Assembly (NCBI GenBank): GCA_036346355.1
Contig: CM070583.1
Span: forward strand, 1,674,001 to 1,738,000
From: Rhipidocladum racemiflorum
Taxonomy: Eukaryota; Streptophyta; Magnoliopsida; Poales; Poaceae
DNA: 64,000 bases
Direction: 5' to 3'
The notes under the pieces were generated by a model. The model worked only from the letters and a program-made list of their open reading frames with translations, ran no database searches and was not told the origin of the DNA. Both the position numbers and the translations under genes were made by a program. Positions 54,716-64,000 of the stretch are shown here, one piece after another (within the stretch, counting starts at the first letter, position 1; every line of letters starts with the position of its first letter).

Positions 54716-56057
54716 TCATGGCTAGGAACATAATGTGAAAGAGAATGGATCACCGATCAGGTGCTCCTGTTTCATGTTTTGATCTTTCTCCTTTATTCTC
54801 TAAGGACTAAGATTTTTTTTTTTGCGAGGAAAGGACTAAGATATGACTGTGTTTTATCAAATTTTATTAAGGAGATTGCAGAATGCGGAGTGAATCCACT
54901 AGTGACCCTTTGGAACCATTGCTTATTTTTTGCTTGATCATTCTATGCAGTAACAGAGCTATCTTTTGGTTGCTGAATAACATGCTTGTTTCGCGAACAT
55001 CTTGAATCATTATACTGGGTGATATTTTGTTTTTCACCATTTTTAGCATCTTACAAGTATGGGGTTATTTTGGTGTTGCAAGTTTTTTTGACGTGGATTA
55101 TTTTAATTATGCAATTCATACAAAATAATATATGTCTACGAAATATAAATCCAGGCCAGTTTTATTGATGGTGCTCATGTTTTCAGTTTTTGTAAGGGTC
55201 TGCTGTAAGTATAGATTGGGCTCCGTTGTGGTTGAATTGGTGTTTATTATGTCTGGTTCTCTGGGATCCTAATGTTTGCTCACCATGACTACGTCTATGC
55301 ATACTGGTTTAACTGTCAGCAGCCCATTGTCAGTATCATCTGTCATGTAGTTGTCATGCCAAAATTATGTAGTTGATTTTGTTTATTGTTCATCCTTACT
55401 TTGCTGAATTGATCTACATTAAGTTGCCCTCTTTTTGTACTTTTTTTTTCTTTTCCTGATTGGGCTTTGTTCTTTTGTTTTGAAACAATACATTAGACTT
55501 CGCTCTTCCTCGGTGACGACGAAGACTGAAGAAAGGCACCTACTAGGGACGGCATCTCGGAGTTCCAGCTCTTCTATTTTTGTTAGATGCTAGACTGAAC
55601 AAGCTCATCAGCTGATGGCTGCAGAGAAATTGGAGGTTTATTTAAAATAATTTGTGTTTTTTTAGTCGGATGCGTGACACAACAGGCCAGCAATGATGAT
55701 GTGCCTTTGGTGGTGATGTTCTTTGAATGTTTCCTGGAGGCTGGAATGTCCAATTAACTGCTCGTCTTCTAGATCTTAGACATACAGACCAGTATGTTTC
55801 CTGGAGGCTGAAATGACTGGCTTTGTTTGGCATCAGGTTCGTGAAGCTGAAGTTACGAGTATATTAAGAGTGTTTAGATGAGTTATTTTGTTTATATTTT
55901 AGAATAAAAATATAAATTTAATTCACTTTATTTTAGCCTATAAGTTTTAAATCTAAAGTGGAGTTGAGATCTAAGGTTCTGCCAAACAGGACCTAACTGC
56001 TCGTCTTCTAGATCTTAACAGTGCCTCAAATCCATACCTTAAATCTATTTTTGGGAT
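54716..56057 (+). other. 3' UTR and downstream flank of the NFD6-like gene
   Basis: There is no second coding region. Near 55720-55820 TGTTTCCTGGAGGCTG is repeated. The 3' UTR may contain an intron, but the sites cannot be fixed from sequence alone. Confidence 0.45.
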
Positions 56058-56387
56058 TTATTGAAAAAAAACATACTCCAACAGTTCCTCTTTTGTGCTC
56101 CTAAAATTTTCACACGCCCTAAACCCGAACCCAGCGACCTCATTTATCCGCGCCGCCGCCGCGCTCCCAATCCTCTGCAGATCGACTGGAACCTCCAATC
56201 TGCGATTCGCGCCCTTGCGCACGCTTTCTTCGCGCCAATCCTCTGCAGATCGACTGGAACCTCCACCCCATCCTCTGCAGATCGAGGTGTGCATCCACCC
56301 TCCAGCCCGACGCGCCGCCAACCTAAAGTGCGAAGTCGCGCCTCCGCCCTGCACCCCGAGGGCGGCGCCTCCAGCCAGCAGGGCGGC
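56058..56387 (+). other. GC-rich sequence with triplicate motif, disrupted by the SIRE insertion; possible 5' exon
   Basis: ATCCTCTGCAGATCGACTGG occurs twice and ATCCTCTGCAGATCGAGG once (56168-56290). A plus frame from 56095 is open to the insertion point and stays open for the few bases after 63977. It may be the 5' part of a host or element gene; no domain is recognised. Confidence 0.35.
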
Positions 56388-58091
56388 TGTAGGATCGAAG
56401 TATACGAATATAGCAATCAGAGGGGGGGTGAATGATTGTGCGGAAGCTAAAACCAAATTCTTGACCTATTAAAAGTTCACCCCAAAACAGAACCAAATAA
56501 TTGCCTCGTTTTCGACAAAAACAGAATGACAGAGGTTTGGTAAAACGAGAATTCCCGGAGATCCAACCGTCGAAACGATCTGAAATTTGGACACAAGAAA
56601 CTAGATTCCAATATGAATCGAACTCAAAAAGAATCAGCTCGATCGGACTTACGGATCAAAAGTTATGAGCTTCGCAAGCTTGCTGATCCAGAACTTGACG
56701 AGAATCAATCTAATCAAAACTTCAAGATTTAACAAGAACGACAAAAGATTGATCAACTAGACTTTGAGAAACACTAGATCAATACCCTAGAGAGGTTTTT
56801 GATGGATCAAATCAAGATAAAACTTGAAGAACAAAAACCAATCTAGAACTAGAACAAGCATGCAAACAAGAACCAAAACAGAAATCAGAGCGACGTGGTT
56901 ATCTTGTAGCACGCAAAAATCTTGGAAGAATTGATCTTTATTTCTTGTCTAAAATACTCTCATCAAAAGAGTACAAACCCTAAAACCAAGCTCAAAGCTT
57001 GATGCGCTCAAATTTACTTGGTCCAACCAGGCCGAGTACAACTCTTGCACGCCGTATGGCAACCCTACCATACTCACGTGACTAACACTTTGCACGCCAG
57101 ATGGCCACCGCCATACTCACGTGACTAACACTTTGCACGCGAATGACCTCCTCGCCATTCTCACGTGACTAACCATTCTTCATGTGCACCATTCTCTTAG
57201 CCCGAACGCCCCGCATGACATCCTTGACCACCAAGACCTCGGTTCCTCCGAACCTAGTCCCGAACCTCGGTTCCTCCATGAACCTAGTTCGGTCCGTCAT
57301 CGACCACATTCGTCTTTGAGCAATACCGCACATGAACAAACCACAAACAAATCCGAGCACAAGTCCACGACTTGACTCAATGTCAATCCATGCAACTACT
57401 CACATGAGTATTGCATAAAGTCCACTTCAAAAGAAGCATCATGAAATCATTACAAATTTCAAATTCACATTCAAAATTCAAATCCAAATCGCTCAAAACC
57501 CTAATTGGCGAAAACGCATTCACGACGGACAAACAAAGTTGGTCCGTTGTAAAAGAAAAGTTTCTGTTCCAAGAAGCCAACCAAACGGAAAAACACGTTC
57601 ACAACGGACAAACAAAGTTGGTCCGCTGTACATGCAAAATGGCTTCGGTCATGAGCTCAAAACAAGTTCACAACGGACCCCGAGAAGCTTGTCCAGCAAG
57701 CGTGCACGCCTCGGTTTCACAAAAGTAAAACCCTAGAAAAAGTCCATTCACGACGGACAAAAAGAATTAGTCCGTTGTACATGTGAAAATTTTGGTTCCA
57801 AGAAATTATCCAAACCGAAAAGCTTGTTCACAACGGACCAAGAAAAACTGTCCATTGTACATGTGAAAATGACTTGGTCATGGGCTCAAAAACATGTTCA
57901 CAATGAGACCCAAAAACACTGGTCCGTCGCAGATGGGAAACTTCTTGTTTCTTGAGAACTTTGTCCTGCGCTAATGCGTAACTTCAAGCTTCTTGTCAAA
58001 TTGTCAAAACACATGAACAAACACATTTTGCAAATTCAAATCTAAGTTAATTTTTCAGTTCAAAGCCAATTTTTCAGCACATGATTTCACA
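56388..58091 (-). repeat. 3' LTR of the SIRE-type element (1704 bp)
   Basis: It is bounded by TGTAGGATCG and ATGATTTCACA. It matches the right LTR with scattered substitutions and small indels. Confidence 0.93.
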
Positions 58092-58105
58092 ATCTCCCCC
58101 TTGAT
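58092..58105 (-). other. Polypurine tract of the SIRE-type element
   Basis: The minus strand reads ATCAAGGGGGAGAT directly before the LTR start TGTGAAATC. Confidence 0.85.
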
Positions 58106-59214
58106 GAAAACATTGGCAACACCACTTAGAATTGAACATTTGGCATTCACTTTACAAAAGATTTTGAAATCCAAAGGATCAAAGACCAAAGTAAGAAAAC
58201 ACAGAAATCCCTCTTTGACCAAAATGCAAAACAAAATCTCCCCCTGAGAATGAAAATGTGTGTGAATGTGCAATGCGTCCAAAAATCTCAAAAATTCTCC
58301 AAACTTCTCCCAAAATTCTCAAATCTAACAACTCTCCCTTTTTCTTTAAACTTTTCAAAGATTTCCAAATTTCTCCCCCTTTGACAATGGATTCATCAAG
58401 AGTAAAAGAGAGAACAGGTTCAAAATTTTTCCTGAAACAATGATTTCACAAAGAGAAACAAGGGAGTGCCAAGATAGGAAAAGATGAGCTCATTCGATCA
58501 TATAACCTTATATATCACATAATATGCAAAATACATGATCTTGATGTGATTTTAACAAGTTAGGGAATGACATGCATCTCAACCTCAATTTAGTCAACTA
58601 TAGCCAAGTACTAAGCAAAACCTTTAGTAGAAAAACAAAGGCTCAAAGTTGAAGCAAATAACAAATCAGGGCGAGCAAGTAGTTTCAACTCCAATCTAGT
58701 GGACCAATTTAATCTTTAAACAAGAATCGCATGTGGCATGCTTGAAGCATACTTCTTTTATTTTCTAGGAGTGGCATGCTTGAAGCATACATCTTATCTT
58801 TGAGGGAATGGCATGCTTGAAGCATACATCTTATCTTTTTAGGGAAAGCAAGCCTGAAGCACATAACTTGAAGCTTTTGCTTTTAATAAATTTCTTTTTT
58901 ATATTGATTCCCTTTTCTTTTCCTTTTTCTTTGATTGTAAACATGCAAAAGTGATTAAAGGTCTTATGAAAGAGTAAAGTTGAAAACACACTTGCTTCAT
59001 AGCCCAAATTTGTCAAGAGGATTCAATATCAAGCCTAGAAGAGTAAGATATCACAGAGTATTTAGCTATAGGTAATCGTCAGTGGAATTCCGCAATGTCA
59101 TTTTTAGTTCAAGTGAGATAATTAGATTATCATATATTAGCTCAATTACATAACATATAAAGAAATATGATAAAGTGAGCTCATTAAGTGAAAGAACTTG
59201 GCAAAGAAACTCCC
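58106..59214 (-). other. 3' non-coding region of the SIRE-type element
   Basis: No gene is seen. Between 58733 and 58865 a unit of about 40 bp with GGCATGCTTGAAGCATACAT is repeated three times, with a fourth partial copy. Confidence 0.6.
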
Positions 59215-59832
59215 TCAAAACAAACCCATTGGATGAACAATCCCAAGTTCTCCCGAATAAAAGCAAAACGAGAAGAAGACAAAGGTTTTGTGAAAATGTC
59301 GCCAATTGATGTTCAAGATCCACATGATGAAGCACAATGTTGCCTTTTCAACATGATCTCTAAGAAAGTGAAATCGATGTCAATGTGTTTTGTTCTAGAG
59401 TGTTGCAGGGTTCTTAGCAATGCAAATTGCACTAGTGTTATCACACAAAAGAGGAACACTATCCAAATTAACCCCATAATCTTTAAGTGTAGCTACTATC
59501 CAAAGAATTTGAGAACAACAACTAGCAAGCGACCACATATTCAGATTCAAAGCTTGATTGTGCAAATGAAGATTGCTTTCTAGATGACCATGCAATGAGA
59601 GAATTTCCCAAGAAGTGACATGAACCGTAAGTGCTCTTCCTATCAATTCTACATCCTCCAAAATCGGCATCGTAAAAGATCTCAAACTAATGCATGAGGA
59701 AGCGTAAAGCCAAATGCCAAAATCTTGAGTTCTATGAAGATACCTGAAAATCCTTTTGATAGCTTGTCGATGTGGCCTTGCGTGGGAAGCTTGAAAACAA
59801 GCACACACAAGCACGTGGGAAGAGTCTCTCAT
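59215..59832 (-). pseudogene. Copia RNase H and end of pol (SIRE-type element)
   Basis: The minus strand reads QAIKRIFRYLHRTQDFGIWL, then AASCCSQILWIVATLKDYGV-like residues (here SLASCCSQILWIVATLKDYG) and LCDNTSAICIAKNP. Further on, in another frame, comes HHVDLEHQLATFSQN with the closing GELGIVHPMGLF. These match the RNase H end of SIRE/Opie-type pol. Stops and shifts make it non-functional. Confidence 0.85.
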
Positions 59833-60249
59833 GTAAACCTCTAATTATCTCGTCCTCAACAAAGATTATCATCATCTTTATGAACAAAGACACTCTCCTG
59901 AACATATGCACTTGTACTGCATCATTTGAACTAGTGCCTTTTGCGAAAAGCAGTGGAAGAAGCATCTCCAAAGGCAACACTTTCAAAGATGAGATGCACG
60001 AGTGAAGAAGAACCAAATCTTATCATCGAACATATGAAGTGAGCATCCGAAATTCACTAGCCACATGTTCTCCCTCCTCGTGAGAAGCCTACATAGAAGC
60101 GAGAAAGTGTCGAGGTCTCGATGATCGGGGTTAGAAATAAGATGTTTAGGAATCCAAAGATCTTGAGACACACGACGGACAACAAGAGGCACAACACAAG
60201 CGATCTTATGCACAAAATCAAATTTGCCTGTTCGTGTTTCTAGCAACAA
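59833..60249 (-). pseudogene. Protease remnant and deletion junction of the SIRE-type element
   Basis: The minus strand near 60060-60020 reads WLVNFGCSLHMFDDK. The usual active-site form of this family is WLVDSGCSRHM, so the catalytic Asp-Ser is replaced. Integrase and the RT core, normally over 2 kb, are absent between here and 59832. Confidence 0.75.
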
Positions 60250-62220
60250 AAGGTGCTTGCATCACCCTAGGCACGTAGTGAGAAGCAAAGCGTGCCTTTC
60301 TGAAATTAGACCTAGCCTTAGCTCTTTCTTTCTTTTGTTGTTTGGCTAGTCTAAAGCAAAAATCTACTAAATGTCCATCTCTACCACAATGAGTGCAAGT
60401 GTATTTAACAGGATGTTTGGCTTTAGAAGTAGAAGCAACATTTGCATTCATCATAGTAGAAGATAACACTCCAGCAGACTTAAAGACAGTTTTCTTAGGC
60501 TCATTGACAATTTCAAATTTTCCTCCGTCAAGTGTTTTAACAACAGTGGGAGCATGTGATTTATGATGAGCATAAGAATCAAAACATAAACCTTTGTTAT
60601 GAGTGCTGACTTTTGATTGATCCAAAATCATGTTTAGGTTCTTCTTTCCTTTAGTGAAACGTTCTAATGATTTTTTCAAGTAATCAACTTTTCGAAAAAG
60701 AGTTAAACAATTATTGCAAGGAACATTCACTTTTCCTTTTTGCTTACGACAAGTTGAGCATGAAAGAACCTCATGTGTAAGCAGATCATCAGTGAAACAG
60801 CTAGCATGTTTAACATGTTTCTCATTTTTCTCACTTTCAGCATTAATTTTCTCAATCAAGGAAACATGTTCTTTCCTAAGCGAAGTAAGCTCATTGTAAA
60901 TTAAGTCACATGATTTGCAAGCATCATCATCAGGAATCAAGGTTTTAAGTTTAGCAATTTCAGCATTCAATGATTCAACAACAAAATCATGTTTCTTAAT
61001 TTTCTTATCACGTTTATCAAGCAATTTACCAAGTCGAGCAACAGCAATAGCTAATTCATCATAGGAAGGATCTACCTCATTGAAGTCATTTGTCATGATC
61101 GCCTCGGTGAAAGTGTATCGCCGCTTTTGGCCATGAGACACAACCCCGTCAACTCATGCTTGCTTGGAGTTGCATCATCCTCGCTGCTCTCCGAATCCAC
61201 ATCGCTCAAATTGACTTGTTCAAGAGCGGAAAGAACTCGATGGACAACTTTGCGGTTGATGAAGTTCTTCTTCTTTCTATCACTTGGGGAGAACTTCTTC
61301 TTCTCATTCCTTCTGTCGTTGTCCTTCTCCTCCTTTGATGTTTTTCCTGCAAGCTTAGGACAATTTGTGCGAATATGGTTGAGGTCACCACACTCATAGG
61401 ATCTTGGAGGACCACCTCTCTTTCTCATTCTCACATTCTGCAAAGCTTTGTTAAAGCGAGAAGAGAGTAGTGCCAGATCTTCTTCAGGAAACTCTTCAAG
61501 TTGCTCATCTGTTAAAGAAGACATGGAAGACAAGGCAAAGCTAGAAGAAGAATTTGCATTTGACATGTTAGGGTTAGAGATCAAAGCAATTGATTTATGA
61601 TCATTCTTTCTAGCAAAAACATCTAATTCATGAGTTTTCAACTTAGAATAAAGAACATCTAAAGTAAGTGTACTCATGGTAGTAGATTCTTGTATAGATG
61701 TTACTTTCATCTCCCACACCGACATGTCCAAAGCACTAAGCAATTGTCTAGCATTAGCAGCATCATCAAAGCTAACTCCAACAGCACGAAGATTACTAAG
61801 AATTTTATTGAAACGTGCAAAGAAGTCATCTAGCGACTCACCGGGTTTCATCTCAAATCGCATGTATTCCTTTTTGTAAAGATCTTGACGAACCTCTTTA
61901 ATAGTGTTAGAACCCTCATGGTAATCACAAATAGATTTTCATACCTCATATGCGGATCGAAGATGAATCACACGATCAAAGTCGCTACGTCCCAAGCCTT
62001 GGATGATCAAGTTGCGCGCCTTACTATTTGCTTCAACATGTGCGCGATTGGTGTCGTTGACGTTGTCGTTTGCAGGGACATCATATGGTTTGTAGACCTT
62101 CTCCCAAATTGCGAATCCCTGAGCTTGGATGAACGCCTCCATCTTGGCCTTCCAAAACTGAAAATCAACACCATTGAACACACAAGGTTTTGTCGAATAA
62201 TGATCCATTGATCTAATCAC
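60218..62220 (-). pseudogene. Gag of the SIRE-type element
   Basis: The minus strand starts near 62208 (MDHYSTKPCVFNGVDFQFWK). It continues with MRFEMKPGESLDDFFARFNK (61863) and the UBN2-type block. There is a degenerate CCHC knuckle (YECGDLNHIRTNCPK), then a long coiled-coil part (60218-61141). A second intact knuckle, CTHCGRDGHLVDFC (C-x2-C-x4-H-x4-C), lies near 60410-60370. The frame changes at about 61900 and 61100. This long Gag with a C-terminal coiled coil is typical of SIRE/Maximus elements. Confidence 0.85.
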
Positions 62221-62246
62221 CGATTAAGATAGATTAGAAAAACCTT

Positions 62247-62258
62247 GCTCTGATACCA
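62247..62258 (-). other. Primer binding site (tRNA-iMet) of the SIRE-type element
   Basis: The minus strand reads TGGTATCAGAGC two bases inside the right LTR. Confidence 0.92.
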
Positions 62259-62260
62259 CT

Positions 62261-63972
62261 TGTAGGATCGAAGTATACGAATATAGCAATCAGAGGGGGG
62301 TGAATGATTGTGCGGAAGCTAAAACCAAATTCTTGACCTATTAAAAGTTCACCCCAAAACAGAACCAAATAATTGCCTCGTTTTCGACAAAAACAGAATG
62401 ACAGAGGTTTGGTAAAACGAGAATTCCCGGAGATCCAACCGTCGAAACGATCTGAAATTTGGACACAAGAAACTAGATTCCAATACGAATCGAACTCAAA
62501 AAGAATCAGCTCGATCGGACTTACGGATCAAAAGTTATGAGCTTCGCAAGCTTGCTGATCCAGAACTTGACGAGAATCAATCTAATCAAAACTTCAAGAT
62601 TTAACAAGAACGACAAAAGATTGATCAACTAGACTTTGAGAAACACTAGATCAATACCCTAGAGAGGTTTTTGATGGATCAAATCAAGATAAAACTTGAA
62701 GAACAAAAACCAATCTAGAACTAGAACAAGCATGCAAACAAGAACCAAAACAGTAAATACTGTAGCGACGTGGTTACTGTAGCACGCAAAAATCTTGGAA
62801 GAATTGATCTTTATTTCTTGTCTAAAATACTCTCATCAAAAGAGTACAAACCCTAAAACCAAGCTCAAAGCTTGATGCGCTCAGCTCTACTTGGTCCAAC
62901 CAGGCCGAGTACAACTCTTGCACGCGTATGGCAACCCTACCATACTCACGTGACTAACACTTTGCACGCGTATGGCCACCTGCCATACTCACGTGACTAA
63001 CACTTTGCACGCGAATGACCTCCTGCCATTCTCACGTGACTAACCATTCTTCATGTGCACCATTCTCTTAGCCCGAACGTCCCGCATGACATCCTTGACC
63101 ACCAAGACCTCGGGCCTCCTGAACCTAGTCCCGAACCTCGGTTCCTCCATGAACCTAGTTCCGGTCCCGTCATCGACCACATTCGTCTTTGAGCAATACC
63201 TGCACATGAACAAACCACAAAACAAATCCGAGCACAAGTCCACGACTTGACTCAATGTCAATCCATGCAACTACTCACATGAGTATTGCATAAAGTCCAC
63301 TTCAAAAGAAGCATCATGAAATCATTACAAATTTCAAATTCACATTCAAAATTCAAATCCAAATCGCTCAAAACCCTAATTGAGCGAAAACGCATTCACG
63401 ACGGACAAACAAAGTTGGTCCGTTGTAAAAGGATAGGTATCGCTTCGTGGAAGCCAACCAAGGGCGGAAAGAGGCGTTCACAACGGACAAACAAAGTTGG
63501 TCCGCTGTACATGCAAAATGGCTTGGTCATGAGCTCAAAACAAGTTCAGAACTGACCCTAGAAGCTTGTCCGGCGCAAACGTGCCACGCTCGGTTTCACA
63601 AAAGTAAAACCCTAGAAAAAGTCCATTCACGACGGACAAAAAGAATTAGTCCGTTGTACATGTGAAAATCTTGGTTCCAAGAAATTATCCAAACCGAAAA
63701 AGCTTGTTCACAACGGACCAAGAAAAACTGTCCATTGTACATGTGAAAATGACTTCGGTCATGGGCTCAAAAACATGTTCACAATGCACTCCAAAAACAC
63801 CGTCTGTCGCAGATGGGAAACTTCTTGCTTCTTGAGAACTTTGTCCGCCGCTAATGCGTAACTTATCGCTTTCTTGTCAAATTGTCAAAACACATGAACA
63901 AACACATTTTGCAAATTCAAATCTAAGTTAATTTTTCAGTTCAAAGCCAATTTTTCAGCACATGATTTCACA
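62261..63972 (-). repeat. 5' LTR of the SIRE-type element (1712 bp)
   Basis: It is bounded by TGTAGGATCG and ATGATTTCACA and is the partner of 56388-58091. After it comes the TSD GCGGC and 23 bases of the original flank. Confidence 0.93.
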
Positions 63973-64000
63973 GCGGCCAACCTGCAGCTCCGTCGGATTC

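Larger units (their letters stand above)
56388..63972 (-). mobile_element. Ty1/Copia retrotransposon, SIRE/Maximus (Opie/Ji) type, internally deleted, 7585 bp
   Basis: LTRs lie at 56388-58091 and 62261-63972. TSD GCGGC lies at 56383-56387 and 63973-63977. The PBS for tRNA-iMet is inside the right LTR and the PPT beside the left one, so it reads on the minus strand. The gag region with its CCHC knuckle, a mutated protease motif and the RNase H end of pol remain. Integrase and most of RT are missing. A full SIRE-type element is usually about 9-10 kb or more. Confidence 0.93.

Noticed and set aside
60218..61141. Host coiled-coil protein gene
   Set aside because: Its place between the Gag core and protease, its CCHC knuckle and the surrounding LTRs make it the C-terminal part of SIRE-type Gag.

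Overview
The window is nuclear DNA of a grass, most likely Oryza or a close relative. This is inferred from the gene families, the GC-rich first exons with short GT-AG introns, the very high density of small DNA transposons, and the grass-type LTR retrotransposons. Four host loci can be read: a tandem pair of DUF247 genes (both now broken), a GT92-family glycosyltransferase, a PP2A B' regulatory subunit, and a small NFD6-like mitochondrial protein gene. Nearly everything else is transposable elements, and many can be delimited to the base from target-site duplications (TSDs).

Layout. 1-11341: a degenerate Ty3/Gypsy element of the Tat type on the minus strand. It has gag-PR-RT-RH-IN and a long antisense extra gene (aORF, plus strand, about 880-3880) between integrase and the 3' LTR. 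It sits inside the protease region of a second Gypsy element, a Reina-like chromovirus (11342-12931, minus), which itself lies just beyond the 3' end of DUF247 copy 1. 13092-19127: DUF247 copy 1, interrupted by a 4.63-kb Retrofit/Hopscotch-like Copia element (13560-18192, TSD CTCAC). Removing the Copia and one TSD leaves a 465-codon frame. 23287-24717: DUF247 copy 2, broken by a 2-nt and a 4-nt insertion. The two copies and their flanks form a tandem duplication, and each serves as the empty site for insertions in the other. 21294-22167: a CACTA element carrying tandem 5S-rRNA-derived segments. 26392-26718: a second, small CACTA element.

27000-31000 holds a run of small elements: two Mutator-type MITEs with 9-bp TSDs, a Helitron, a hAT MITE, and a SINE-like element with a poly(A) tail and a 12-bp TSD. 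32952-35323: the two-exon GT92 gene (minus). 38330-40840: an inverted-repeat element, a third Mutator MITE, a 0.9-kb minisatellite ending at a Helitron-like 3' end, and a PPR pseudogene fragment. 41205-42440: a degenerate local duplication whose second copy holds a 236-bp Helitron. 42935-45822: the PP2A B' gene (minus), with a MITE and a (TAA)n tract in its intron.

46516-46947 and 49024-49423: two MITEs. 50007-54715: the three-exon NFD6-like gene (plus). Its second intron contains a 3.6-kb MULE (50802-54404, 9-bp TSD) with a decayed MuDR-type transposase gene, in which a hAT MITE is nested (52605-52986). 56388-63972: an internally deleted SIRE/Maximus-type Copia element (minus, LTRs about 1.7 kb, TSD GCGGC).

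The most unusual observations are the 5S rRNA segments inside a CACTA transposon; the Copia copy whose right LTR ends in the exact reverse complement of its own beginning while the left LTR does not; and the paralogous and local empty sites that prove the ends of several insertions.
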